Part shown: positions 55,875 through 63,731 of the stretch, in pieces
How the letters are laid out: every line of letters starts with the position of its first letter
How positions within the stretch are numbered: position 1 is the stretch's first letter
Source of the DNA: Bacillota bacterium
Lineage (GTDB): Bacteria > Bacillota > Clostridia > Christensenellales > Aristaeellaceae
DNA length: 64,000 bases
Direction: 5' to 3'
NCBI GenBank assembly: GCA_023436585.1
Contig: JAEZIN010000011.1
Coordinates: forward strand, 62,001-126,000
Notes under the pieces: model-generated
Told to the model about the DNA's origin: nothing
Database searches by the model: none
The model's input: the letters and a program-made list of their open reading frames with translations, nothing else
Position numbers and translations under genes: made by a program

Positions 55875-56102
55875 ATGGATGTTAATGCTTTGGGTGGATT
55901 TATACAGACGCTTGGTTTTCCTATTGCGTGCGTATGCGGTTAGGGCTTGTTCTGTTGGAAATTCGTTAGCCGCATACAGGATGAAAACAAAGTCAGGGAA
56001 GAAAAGCTGATGCAGATGCTTGAATCATATGGTGCAAAAATGCAAGCTATTTCTGCGGCTTTGGAACGGCTTAGCGGTGAAATTGATAACCTGAAGGGGT
56101 AA
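55875..56102 (+). CDS. holin-like small membrane protein (BhlA/UviB-like), recoded
   Basis: A protein of 75 residues: MDVNALGGFIQTLGFPIACVCG, TAG at 55941-55943 (codon 23), then GLFCWKFVSRIQDENKVREEKLMQMLESYG and a helical tail. One membrane helix near the start followed by a charged coiled coil fits BhlA/UviB-type holins. It directly follows the endolysin. Without read-through only 22 residues would be made. It ends in TAA at 56100. Confidence 0.75.
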
Positions 56103-56109
56103 TAAAAAT

Positions 56110-56153
56110 GGGTTAGTGGTACTATTACGGTACTGCTAACCCTTATTTTTTTT
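56110..56153 (+). terminator. terminator of the phage late operon
   Basis: GGGTTAG pairs with CTAACCC, extended by TAC/GTA, and is followed by TTATTTTTTTT. It starts 8 bp after the holin-like gene. Confidence 0.85.
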
Positions 56154-56192
56154 GTTGACTTATCGTTTTTTGGTATGTTATTATAACGGTGC

Positions 56193-56334
56193 ATACAACG
56201 ATTCAATTTGCATTTTATACAACGATTCACTCATGTCAGAAGCCTGAAAGCCTTGAATTATCTAGCTTTTGTCGCTGCGCATGCTGCCTCCCAAATTTTT
56301 CAATGTAGTCAGTATACCATTATACAACGATCCA
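56193..56334 (+). repeat. three copies of ATACAACGATTCA around attR
   Basis: Copies lie at 56193-56205, 56217-56229 and 56322-56334 (last one with one change). The last overlaps the right edge of the attachment repeat. They may be arm-type integrase or excisionase sites, or traces of repeated integration. Confidence 0.55.
56270..56324. other. attR, 55-bp attachment-site repeat (right)
   Basis: A perfect direct repeat of 32216-32270. It carries the first bases and ribosome site of the carboxypeptidase gene but not the gene. It marks the right end of the intact prophage. The sequence to its right is a second, degraded prophage and not host DNA. Confidence 0.88.
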
Positions 56335-56335
56335 G

Positions 56336-56385
56336 GCAAGGGACTCTGTCCCTTGCATCCCTGCTCAAGGGACAAAGCCCCTTGA
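56336..56385. repeat. pair of palindromic hairpins (REP-like)
   Basis: GCAAGGGACTCTGTCCCTTGC (two arms of about 9 bp) at 56336-56356 and a TCAAGGG..CCCTTGA hairpin at 56365-56385. A similar pair occurs at 58578-58627, so the ghost prophage is flanked by REP-like elements. Confidence 0.6.
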
Positions 56386-56403
56386 GAATCCCAGGATTTT
56401 TAT

Positions 56404-56695
56404 GCTAACAAGGGTTATACAAAAGCAACTACAGATTTTCAATACAAAGCGTGGTGTATATCAAAGACTTCTGCACATCTATTCAGACATACCTTTGCAA
56501 AGAACTGGATTCTTAATGGCGGTGATATATTCCGCTTACAGATGATTCTAGGGCATAGCAGTATTGACATTGTGAAGATGTACGTATCTATGTTCGCCAA
56601 TGATGTAGCAAGAACTTTGACAGGTTTAACAATTTGGATTATATCTTCCATAACACTGATAGGCAGAAGATAAAGATGAAGCAACCGATACAATA
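56404..56695 (+). pseudogene. truncated, frameshifted copy of the integrase 3' end
   Basis: It aligns with 33127-33415 of the intact integrase gene. Only the C-terminal third remains; an extra two bases near 56458 and a missing base near 56612 break the frame. The catalytic HxxR and Tyr regions are recognisable. At the very end it reads AAG CAA CCG ATA CAA TAA where the intact gene has AAG TAG CCG CTA TAA, so a Gln codon aligns with the intact gene's TAG. Confidence 0.88.
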
Positions 56696-56757
56696 AGAAA
56701 CCCTGCCAGTAAAGGCAAGGTATTTTTTGTTTTGAAGGAATAAACAATATTAAGCAA

Positions 56758-57477
56758 TTATTTGTATTGAATTTTCTTGGGAGGATTCCTTAATACATAT
56801 TTCTTAAGTGCATAAAAGAAGGAAGATAACGCCATTAAAATAATAAATGCATTTAAAATGATGTCACCAGTTGTAAATTGTTCCTTGATAATTAATGCAT
56901 CATATAACGTCGATGATATGAAAAGTGCAGGAAACAATAAAATCATATAGCACGCTATTTTATCAAACAATTGCATTTTAAATAGCTTTCTACTTCCCCT
57001 TACTATAACTTTTTTAGCACCGCTAACAATACCTTTCACTTCAATCTTCTTGTCTGAATTATGATAAATTGCAAATGAAATTCCATCTCCTGAGTTGAAC
57101 ACATCAAATTCAATAATTACGGAATTACCATTACTTGGCAATGATAATGTATCGTTCGTCTGTTTGTAAACCTTCGTGCAAAAAAAGCTGTTTACTTCTA
57201 ACCTTAACTTGTCTTTATCAGGGATATCTATGCCCCTAATCTCCTTATTACCACTATTCCATATATGAATGATTGCTTTTGATAACAAATCAAATTCAAT
57301 ATCCTTATAGAAAAACCTAAATTCTGCTGGGGTTTCAGTGTTCTTATGGATTATAATTTCTTCATCAATAAGAATAGTTATTTCCTTAAGCGATTTGCTT
57401 CGCTTGGTTTGGTAAATTGTAAGAACGCTTGGAATAATAATTGCTAATGATGACAGCACAATATTTAGTATATCCAT
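56758..57477 (-). CDS. membrane protein paralogous to 33454-34170
   Basis: A protein of 239 residues with an N-terminal helix (about 3-22), a middle region with SKAIIHIWNSGNKEIRGIDIPDKDKL and VIIEFDVFNSGDGISFAIYHNS, and two C-terminal helices. These stretches match the prophage protein at 33454-34170 (WNSGN; DGFSFNVIHDS). It lies after the integrase remnant in the same arrangement as in the intact prophage. It is still an open frame. GAAGGG lies upstream of the ATG. The function is unknown. Confidence 0.7.
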   Translation of the reverse strand: MDILNIVLSSLAIIIPSVLTIYQTKRSKSLKEITILIDEEIIIHKNTETPAEFRFFYKDIEFDLLSKAIIHIWNSGNKEIRGIDIPDKDKLRLEVNSFFCTKVYKQTNDTLSLPSNGNSVIIEFDVFNSGDGISFAIYHNSDKKIEVKGIVSGAKKVIVRGSRKLFKMQLFDKIACYMILLFPALFISSTLYDALIIKEQFTTGDIILNAFIILMALSSFFYALKKYVLRNPPKKIQYK

Positions 57478-57578
57478 CTGTTTAATTACCCTTCTCCGTT
57501 TTCTTCCATTATACCACAATTCTGGTTTACGTAAATATCCATATGTTATATACTGTCAGTTAGAAAGGCGGTACAGAT

Positions 57579-58286
57579 ATGATAGAACTACCAAAGATAA
57601 CTGTGGAGTTAGTTAATTCTCAACCTGCTACTACACCTGGAGTATGGGACTTTATAAAGGACTATATTTATCCGCTTTTGCCTACGCTTTTAGGTAGCGG
57701 CATTTTTGGTTATGTGTTCTGGAAAAGAAGAAGAAAAGAAGAAGAAAGAATAAAAGCTGAAGTGCAAAAGGAAGTTGAAGCTTATAAGGCTGAACTACAA
57801 ACAACTGCTAATGTATTGTCGCAAACCTTATCTGAAAAGATAACCAGACGCAGTAAGGCTTTCGAGTTATCTCTAAAGAAGGAGTATGAATTTTATGAGA
57901 AATACTCACAATATGTACCAATAATTATTAATGCCAATGCGACAGCATCACAACACCTATGTCTGGCTGAAGAACAAACTATTACTATACAAGAAGCAGA
58001 AAATGGCATTTCTGAATATGATGCACTGACTAATAAATTTGATTACTTCAGATTTGAATATAATCAATATATAGATGTGAAAATAAGTAATGAATGTGAT
58101 GAATTAGTTCGGACTATGCATTTTTACTATAGTAAATTGAAAGACATTTTATCTAGTATTGAAAATGATACATGCGAAATAGATATCTCACGGACTTTAG
58201 CAGAAGAATCCTTGGGTATATATGGAAAAGTTTTGTCAATCGGAAACTTGATTAGTTATATTATGAATATTGCAAAAGGCAATTAA
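57579..58286 (+). CDS. single-helix membrane protein with cytosolic coiled coil
   Basis: A protein of 235 residues. A short N-terminus is followed by one membrane helix (about 32-50), then a basic and coiled-coil stretch (KRRRKEEERIKAEVQKEVEAYKAELQTTANVLSQ) and a helical tail. Layout matches the accessory proteins at 37603 and 38358. AAAGGCGG precedes the ATG. It has no TAG inside and ends in TAA. The family is not recognised; it may belong to the same accessory group of the ghost prophage. Confidence 0.65.
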   Translation: MIELPKITVELVNSQPATTPGVWDFIKDYIYPLLPTLLGSGIFGYVFWKRRRKEEERIKAEVQKEVEAYKAELQTTANVLSQTLSEKITRRSKAFELSLKKEYEFYEKYSQYVPIIINANATASQHLCLAEEQTITIQEAENGISEYDALTNKFDYFRFEYNQYIDVKISNECDELVRTMHFYYSKLKDILSSIENDTCEIDISRTLAEESLGIYGKVLSIGNLISYIMNIAKGN

Positions 58287-58628
58287 GCCTTCAGAAATGC
58301 TTCATAAAGGCCGCTTGAAGCCTTTATAAGCCGCTTTAGGTTATCCTGGGCGGGGTAAGGCTACAAACGGCTGTATGGGGCTATGAACTACCTTAAGTGT
58401 AACAATAGGTTCTCCATTGGGACAGCTATTGGCTAGATTATTATCTTAAATCTCGACATCTATTGGGCGTGGAAGAAAACAGCTCACAAAGGCAATAGAT
58501 ACAGGGACGGCTTCAAACCGTCCCTGTCTGCCTATGCTGTAATATTAAAATGCTATTTGTTCTAATAAAAAGAGGATTCCAAAGGGATGTATCCCTTTGG
58601 CAGGGTTCCCAGGGGCGGAGCCCCTGGG
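58287..58628. other. non-coding stretch at the ghost/host boundary with hairpins
   Basis: No gene is seen. ACAGGGACGG pairs with CCGTCCCTGT at 58501-58527 (terminator-like). CCAAAGGGATGTATCCCTTTGG at 58578-58599 and CCCAGGGG..CCCCTGGG at 58607-58627 form a REP-like pair next to the end of gdhA. Base composition changes to host type here. Confidence 0.55.
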
Positions 58629-59966
58629 CTACACCGTGCCCTGGGCCAGCATGGCATCGGCCACCTTGAGGAAGCCGGCAATGTTGGCGCCGGCGATATA
58701 ATTGCCCGCCGCACCGTACGCTTCCGCGGCCTCCGCAGACTTCTGGAATATGTTCTTCATAATGTTATAGAGCTTGGCATCGACTTCCTCAAAGGTCCAG
58801 CTAAGGCGCAGGCTGTTTTGGCTCATTTCCAGTGCGCTGACCGCCACGCCGCCCGCGTTGGCCGCCTTGCCTGGCCCAAACAGCACGCCGTTTTGCTGGA
58901 AGATGTGGGCCGCCTCCAGGGTGGAAGGCATATTGGCGCCTTCGGCCACGGCCATGACCCCGTTTTGGACAAGCGCCTTTGCGCCGTCCGCATCCAGCTC
59001 GTTTTGTGTGGCGCAGGGCAATGCGATATGGCAGGGTACCGTCCAAATGCCCCGGAAGCCGGGCGTATAAACGGCATGGGGCAGGGCCTGCACATACTCA
59101 CGGATGCGCCCGCGGCGTTCCTCCTTGATCGCCTGGACCAAATCAATATCCACGCCTTTTTCGTCCACAATATAACCGTCGGAATCGCTCATGGCCACCA
59201 CCAGGCCGCCCATCTGCGTTATCTTTTTCGCGGCGTAGATGGCCACGTTCCCCGAACCGGAGATGACCACCCGCTTGCCCTGTACATCATGGCCGTGGTG
59301 GCGCATCATCTCCTGTGTAAAGTAGCACAGGCCAAAGCCTGTGGCTTCCTTCCGGCCCAGGCTGCCGCCATAGGTGAGGCCCTTGCCGGTAAGCACGCCT
59401 TCATAAAGCCCGGTCAGTCGCTTGTACTGGCCGAACAGGTAGCCGATCTCCCGGCCGCCGACGCCGATGTCCCCGGCGGGCACATCGGTATTCTGGCCGA
59501 TATGGCGGTACAGCTCCGTCATAAAGCTCTGGCAGAAGTGCATGACTTCATTGTCGCTCTTGCCCTTGGGATCAAAATCACTGCCGCCCTTGCCCCCGCC
59601 GATAGGCAGGCCCGTCAAGCTGTTTTTCAAAATTTGCTCAAAGCCCAGGAATTTGATAATGGACAGGTTCACGCTGGGATGCAGCCGGAGCCCGCCCTTG
59701 ATGGGACCCAGCGCGCTGTTGAACTGAACGCGGTAGCCGCGGTTCACCTGCACGCGGCCATGATCGTCCACCCAGGGCACACGGAAGATGACTGCCCGCT
59801 CTGGCTCCACCAGCCGCTCCATCAGCCCCGCCTTTTCATACTCGGGATGGCGCTGGATCACCGGATCCAAGGTCGTCAGAATTTCCTGGGCTGCCTGTAA
59901 AAATTCCGGTTCGTGGGCGTTGCGGCTTTGAAGCTCTTGAAGGACCCGCATGGCATAGGTGGGCAC
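58629..59966 (-). CDS. gdhA: glutamate dehydrogenase, probably NADP-specific
   Basis: A protein of 445 residues, the length of hexameric bacterial GDH. The active site PIGGGKGGSDFDPKGKSD carries the catalytic Lys, preceded by FNSALGPIKGGLRLHP. The Rossmann part has GSGNVAIYAA followed by MSDSDGYI. It converts 2-oxoglutarate and ammonium to glutamate. Starts with GTG at 59966 after AAAGGAG. It ends in TAG, next to the REP-like hairpins. Coenzyme preference is inferred from family resemblance. Confidence 0.93.
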   Translation of the reverse strand: MPTYAMRVLQELQSRNAHEPEFLQAAQEILTTLDPVIQRHPEYEKAGLMERLVEPERAVIFRVPWVDDHGRVQVNRGYRVQFNSALGPIKGGLRLHPSVNLSIIKFLGFEQILKNSLTGLPIGGGKGGSDFDPKGKSDNEVMHFCQSFMTELYRHIGQNTDVPAGDIGVGGREIGYLFGQYKRLTGLYEGVLTGKGLTYGGSLGRKEATGFGLCYFTQEMMRHHGHDVQGKRVVISGSGNVAIYAAKKITQMGGLVVAMSDSDGYIVDEKGVDIDLVQAIKEERRGRIREYVQALPHAVYTPGFRGIWTVPCHIALPCATQNELDADGAKALVQNGVMAVAEGANMPSTLEAAHIFQQNGVLFGPGKAANAGGVAVSALEMSQNSLRLSWTFEEVDAKLYNIMKNIFQKSAEAAEAYGAAGNYIAGANIAGFLKVADAMLAQGTV

Positions 59967-60213
59967 AAAAAAACGCTCCTTTCATTGGGGAGGGGCGCAA
60001 CAAAAATATGACCGTTGCGCCTTTGAAACGGTTGTACTGATTTGTATCACTAAGTCGCTTTCATTGTACAGTATTGCGACATTTCTTGCAATGATAATCC
60101 TGTTCCATTCTTGCATTCATTTCCATACAATCTTGCATTTTGTTTCCGTGTCATTTCATTGACGCGTATTGGTCCAAAGGGTATAATGGGTGAAATCGCC
60201 ATAAGGAGGCCGC

Positions 60214-61668
60214 ATGAAGGGGATCTTTGTAGGCATTGCGGGCGGAAGCGCCCAAAGCTGCCTGGATGCCGTAAAAAGCGCTGTCAAACAGGCGGAGCAG
60301 CCGGCCCGCCTGGCCTTTGGTATCTGTCCGGGGGAGGGCGCCGATCCTACGCTTTTTTTCAAGGCCGCGGGGCCGGCCGCGTGCCGGCTGTTGGCCGGAG
60401 AGGGTCTTTTCCTATCGGCGGCTTGGCAGACGGTATACGGGCTGTACGGCGGCCAGGAGTATGCGCTGCAGGTGACACCCGAGTCTGTGTTCCAGGAGGA
60501 TTGGGATAGATGCCTCATTGCCGCCATGGGGGATGCAGATGCCGATAAACCACTTCTTACCAGCTTTTTATCGCAGGACGGGGTGCCGCAGGCCGTGGCT
60601 GTGAAAGGCTTTACTCCGCAGGGCAGCCTGCAATTTGCGCCCGGTATGAAGGTGCTTCATGCGCAGCGGCCCCCGCGTAGCTTTTTTCTTTGCCCCGACC
60701 TTGTCTTTGGGGCAGGGGAATGGATGCGGGCGGCCAGGGAAAACGCTTGGAACGGCACAGGTGCATTACAGCTGACGATGCACGCCTATGCGGCCGGTTT
60801 CACGGTTTTCGTTCCGAATATGCCGGCAATTTGCCGGAATACATCCGCTTTATTACCGGAGGAGTCATTACCGCAGGGGGATTGGGCGCCGGTCTTGCAG
60901 GATTTTGAAGCGGATTCCGGTGTCACTTTTGAATCCCGCGAGGTGGATGCAAAGGCCCGCCTGGGGCTGTATACCCAGGGCGGCCGGTACACCGTGCAGC
61001 TTTCCCTGGCGGAGGGGCTGAGGCAGCTGATACGCAGGCGGAAGGAAACCGCCCGTGTTATGCTGGCCACGGCCATGGGCAGGCACGAACCCCGACTGCC
61101 TTTGGAAGCCCATTTAGCGCTGTTTACGAACCTGGCGGAGCTTGCACGCCTGTCTCTTTGCTGCTATTGCCCGCCGGAATGGGTCAAGCGGCTGCAGCAG
61201 ATCCTCCCGAATACGTATGCGCGGCAGGAAGCAGGCGAAGGCCTGTCCTATGACAGCGAGGAAGCTTTCCTGAAAAGCAAGCCGTATTTTATCGCCGAAG
61301 CCGAGAAGCAGTTTCCCTCCCATACCCATTATGGATGGATCGACATGGATTATGTAAAACATCCCGTGCATTCTTCGGCCGTATTCCTGTGGGATGAACT
61401 GACGGACGGGAAGATACACCTGGCGCAGGCGGAGGGCAGAATCGACGCGGGGCTTGTGGTGGTGCCCAGGGAAAAGGTGGAATGGCTACTACGCACCGCG
61501 TCCGTTCTGAATCCCGATCCGGCGATGGGCTGCGGGGACGAAGGCCTGTTCAGGTGCCTTGCGGAAACGTATCCCGATGAATTTACCCTGCATCCCATGG
61601 AGAAAAAGCACATGCTCCTTTCCCAGTGCCAGCCGCTGATATCGGGAGGAATGCTGTATGATGCCTAA
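60214..61668 (+). CDS. glycosyltransferase-like protein of two domains
   Basis: A cytoplasmic protein of 484 residues. The N-terminal half begins MKGIFVGIAGGSAQSCLDAVKSAVKQAE and resembles GlcNAc-type glycosyltransferases (FAPGMKVLHAQRPPRSFFLCPDLVFG). The C-terminal half contains FIAEAEKQFPSHTHYGWIDMDYVKHPV and GLVVVPREKVEWLL, similar to HtrL/YibB or WlaTC-type transferases. AAGGAGG precedes the ATG at 60214. Its end overlaps the thioesterase start by 11 bp. The assignment is by resemblance only. Confidence 0.55.
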   Translation: MKGIFVGIAGGSAQSCLDAVKSAVKQAEQPARLAFGICPGEGADPTLFFKAAGPAACRLLAGEGLFLSAAWQTVYGLYGGQEYALQVTPESVFQEDWDRCLIAAMGDADADKPLLTSFLSQDGVPQAVAVKGFTPQGSLQFAPGMKVLHAQRPPRSFFLCPDLVFGAGEWMRAARENAWNGTGALQLTMHAYAAGFTVFVPNMPAICRNTSALLPEESLPQGDWAPVLQDFEADSGVTFESREVDAKARLGLYTQGGRYTVQLSLAEGLRQLIRRRKETARVMLATAMGRHEPRLPLEAHLALFTNLAELARLSLCCYCPPEWVKRLQQILPNTYARQEAGEGLSYDSEEAFLKSKPYFIAEAEKQFPSHTHYGWIDMDYVKHPVHSSAVFLWDELTDGKIHLAQAEGRIDAGLVVVPREKVEWLLRTASVLNPDPAMGCGDEGLFRCLAETYPDEFTLHPMEKKHMLLSQCQPLISGGMLYDA

Positions 61669-62128
61669 AAAGGTTTCCGATTCCCGCACCGAGCAGGTGC
61701 ATATCGTTTTGCCGGAGGACATCAATGGCTACAACAGGCTGTTCGGCGGAAGGCTGATGGCCTGGATCGACATTGTGGCTGCCGTGGTGGCGCGCCGGCA
61801 CAGCGGCCGGGAAGTGACCACCGTCTCGGTGGACAGGCTGGAGTTCCAGGCCCCGGCTCGCCTCAATTCCACGATTGTGCTTACCGGCTGCATTACCTAT
61901 GTCGGCCATACCAGCATGGAGGTGCGCGTGGATACGTTTGCCGAGGCGCTGGATGGCGCCCGGCAGCGTGTGAACAAGGCGTACCTTGTGATGGTGGCGC
62001 TGGATGAGAATCAAAAGCCCACCCCCGTGCCGCCCCTTGAGCCTGAAACGGACAAGGAGCGCAGGGAGTGGGAGGGCGGCGTCCGCCGCAGCGAGTTGAG
62101 GAAGATACGCAGCGAGGAACATTTCTAA
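61658..62128 (+). CDS. acyl-CoA thioesterase (hotdog fold)
   Basis: A protein of 156 residues. LPEDINGYNRLFGGRLMAWIDIVAAVVARRHSGREVTTVSVDRLEFQAP is the hotdog signature of YciA/BACH-type acyl-CoA hydrolases (GG..L..WID, with the catalytic Asp). It would release CoA from short or medium acyl-CoAs. It starts inside the end of the preceding gene, so the two are coupled. It is followed by repeat copy 4. Confidence 0.88.
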   Translation: MMPKKVSDSRTEQVHIVLPEDINGYNRLFGGRLMAWIDIVAAVVARRHSGREVTTVSVDRLEFQAPARLNSTIVLTGCITYVGHTSMEVRVDTFAEALDGARQRVNKAYLVMVALDENQKPTPVPPLEPETDKERREWEGGVRRSELRKIRSEEHF

Positions 62129-62130
62129 TC

Positions 62131-62318
62131 TAAGGGAAATGACCCGAAGGTTTCCAAAGGGCTCCGGAGCCCGGCCGCCGCCAGTGGCGGCAATAGGCTG
62201 GGCGCAGGAGGCTGGCGAAACGAGCCGCAGAAGCGGTAGCGAACTGCGGCGACGATTGAGCCAGATGGAGGATCGGAAAGCCCTTTGGTTGCGTCCGAAG
62301 ACGCAAGACTCTTCTTGT
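62131..62318 (+). repeat. structured intergenic repeat, copy 4 of 4
   Basis: The same family as 2121-2314. Outer helix CCAAAGGGCT with AGCCCTTTGG. The inner hairpin is GCCGCAG..CTGCGGC where other copies have GCAGTGC..GCARTGC, and the 3' hairpin is TTGCGTC-CGAA-GACGCAA (62289-62306): both are compensatory changes. It lies between convergent genes. Confidence 0.8.
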
Positions 62319-62382
62319 CGAATTATCTCAACTAAACGGAGCCTAAGCATATCAACATCTGCAATACCGAAAAGTTCAGCCT

Positions 62383-62412
62383 AAAAAAATGACGCTTTCG
62401 CGTCATTTTTTT
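62383..62412. terminator. bidirectional Rho-independent terminator
   Basis: AAAAAAATGACGC pairs with GCGTCATTTTTTT around a short loop. It separates the repeat and thioesterase side from the convergent small membrane gene. Confidence 0.88.
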
Positions 62413-62672
62413 CATTTGAGCCATACATTCTGGGCGAAAAGCACGAACAGCACCATGACCGCGACGAATATCAGCGACACCAGCAGCCCGGCACCTGTGG
62501 CCACCAGCGTGTAGCGGCGCAGCTGCCGGCTGTCCATGGTAGCAATCGGCGAAAGCTTCTGTGCTTCGGCCTGCTTGCGCTTTCTGCGTATAAACGGCTG
62601 GGGCATTCCGGGCACATCCATGGATACGATAGTCCGCCCGTCATCCACCCATTTTTCTTTTTGCTTTTTCAT
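62412..62672 (-). CDS. small membrane protein downstream of the oligopeptide transporter
   Basis: A protein of 86 residues with a basic N-terminal half (FIRRKRKQAEAQK) and one C-terminal membrane helix (about 56-80). No family recognised. AAGGAATAAG precedes the ATG at 62672. It follows the ABC ATPase gene by 3 bp, so it is the last gene of that operon. Confidence 0.65.
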   Translation of the reverse strand: MKKQKEKWVDDGRTIVSMDVPGMPQPFIRRKRKQAEAQKLSPIATMDSRQLRRYTLVATGAGLLVSLIFVAVMVLFVLFAQNVWLK

Positions 62673-62675
62673 ATC

Positions 62676-63731
62676 TTATTCCTTAGGCGCTCCGCCGGGT
62701 GCGGCGTTATCCTCCTCAGCGGGCTTGCCTATGTCGTTATACAGGTGGCAGCTTACAAAGTGATCTTCGCCCACTTCCAGGTTTCTTGGCGCCTGCACCT
62801 TGCATACCTCCATGCAATGGCGGCAGCGCGTATGGAACTTGCAGCCGGAGGGCGGGTTGGCGGGGGAGGGGATGCTGCCTTCCAGTATGATCCGGTTCAT
62901 TTTCACAGCGGGATCGGGCACGGGGATGGCGCTGAACAGCGCTTGGGTGTAGGGGTGAAGCGGCTTTTTGAATATCTCCGCCTTGGAGCCGTACTCCACC
63001 AGGTTGCCAAGGTACATGACCCCTACGGTGTCGGCGATATGCTCCACCACGGAAAGGTCATGGCTGATGAACAGGTAGGAGAGCTTGTATTCCTGCTGAA
63101 GGTCCTTCAGCAGGTTGATGATCTGCGCCTGGATCGAGACATCCAGCGCGGATACGGGTTCGTCGCAGACAACGAAATCAGGGTCCAGCGCGAGAGCCCG
63201 GGCAATGCAGATGCGCTGGCGCTGTCCGCCTGAAAACTCATGGGGATAGCGGTCCTTGTGGTAGGTCTGCAAACCGCAGGAGGCCATGATCCGGTCGATA
63301 TAATCGTTAAACTCCGCCTCGGGCACAATTTTGTGCTCCCGGACGGCTTCGCCAATGATCTCACCCACGGGCAGCCGGGGAGAGAGGCTGGAATACGGGT
63401 CCTGGAATATGATCTGCATCTTGGGCCGGAGGGCACGAAGCTCCTCATGGTTCAGCTTGTGTATGTCCTGGCCGTTGAAGAGTATGCTTCCGTCGGTCTT
63501 GTCATTGAGCCTGAGCAGCGTGCGGCCCACGGTTGTTTTGCCGCAGCCGGATTCGCCCACCAGGCCCATGGTGGTACCCCTTTTAATGCGGAAGGAAATG
63601 TCATCCACTGCCTTCACATGGCCCACCACGTGTTGGAATAAGCCCGCGCGGATGGGATAATACTTTTTCAGATGCCGTACATCCAGTATATTCTCTGTTT
63701 CTACGGCGGCGGCAAGCTGTTTGTCAGCCAT
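62676..63731 (-). CDS. oppF: oligopeptide/dipeptide ABC transporter ATP-binding protein (OppF-like)
   Basis: A protein of 351 residues. Walker A GESGCGKTT, signature FSGGQRQR, Walker B DFVVCDEPVSALD and switch His in FISHDLSVV are intact. The C-terminal oligopeptide-type extension (PANPPSGCKFHTRCRHCMEVC) carries the cysteines seen in Opp ATPases with an iron-sulfur cluster. Its ATG overlaps the end of the upstream OppD-like gene by 8 bp. Confidence 0.92.
   Translation of the reverse strand: MADKQLAAAVETENILDVRHLKKYYPIRAGLFQHVVGHVKAVDDISFRIKRGTTMGLVGESGCGKTTVGRTLLRLNDKTDGSILFNGQDIHKLNHEELRALRPKMQIIFQDPYSSLSPRLPVGEIIGEAVREHKIVPEAEFNDYIDRIMASCGLQTYHKDRYPHEFSGGQRQRICIARALALDPDFVVCDEPVSALDVSIQAQIINLLKDLQQEYKLSYLFISHDLSVVEHIADTVGVMYLGNLVEYGSKAEIFKKPLHPYTQALFSAIPVPDPAVKMNRIILEGSIPSPANPPSGCKFHTRCRHCMEVCKVQAPRNLEVGEDHFVSCHLYNDIGKPAEEDNAAPGGAPKE

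Noticed and set aside
34618..56102. Interpretation of the phage genes as pseudogenes full of nonsense mutations or sequencing errors
   Set aside because: Only TAG occurs, never TAA or TGA, inside 21 otherwise intact genes, and a CTA tRNA is encoded. Decay would give all three stops and frameshifts.
56193..56334. CRISPR-like reading of the short repeats near attR
   Set aside because: Only three 13-bp copies with irregular spacing, and no cas genes in the window.
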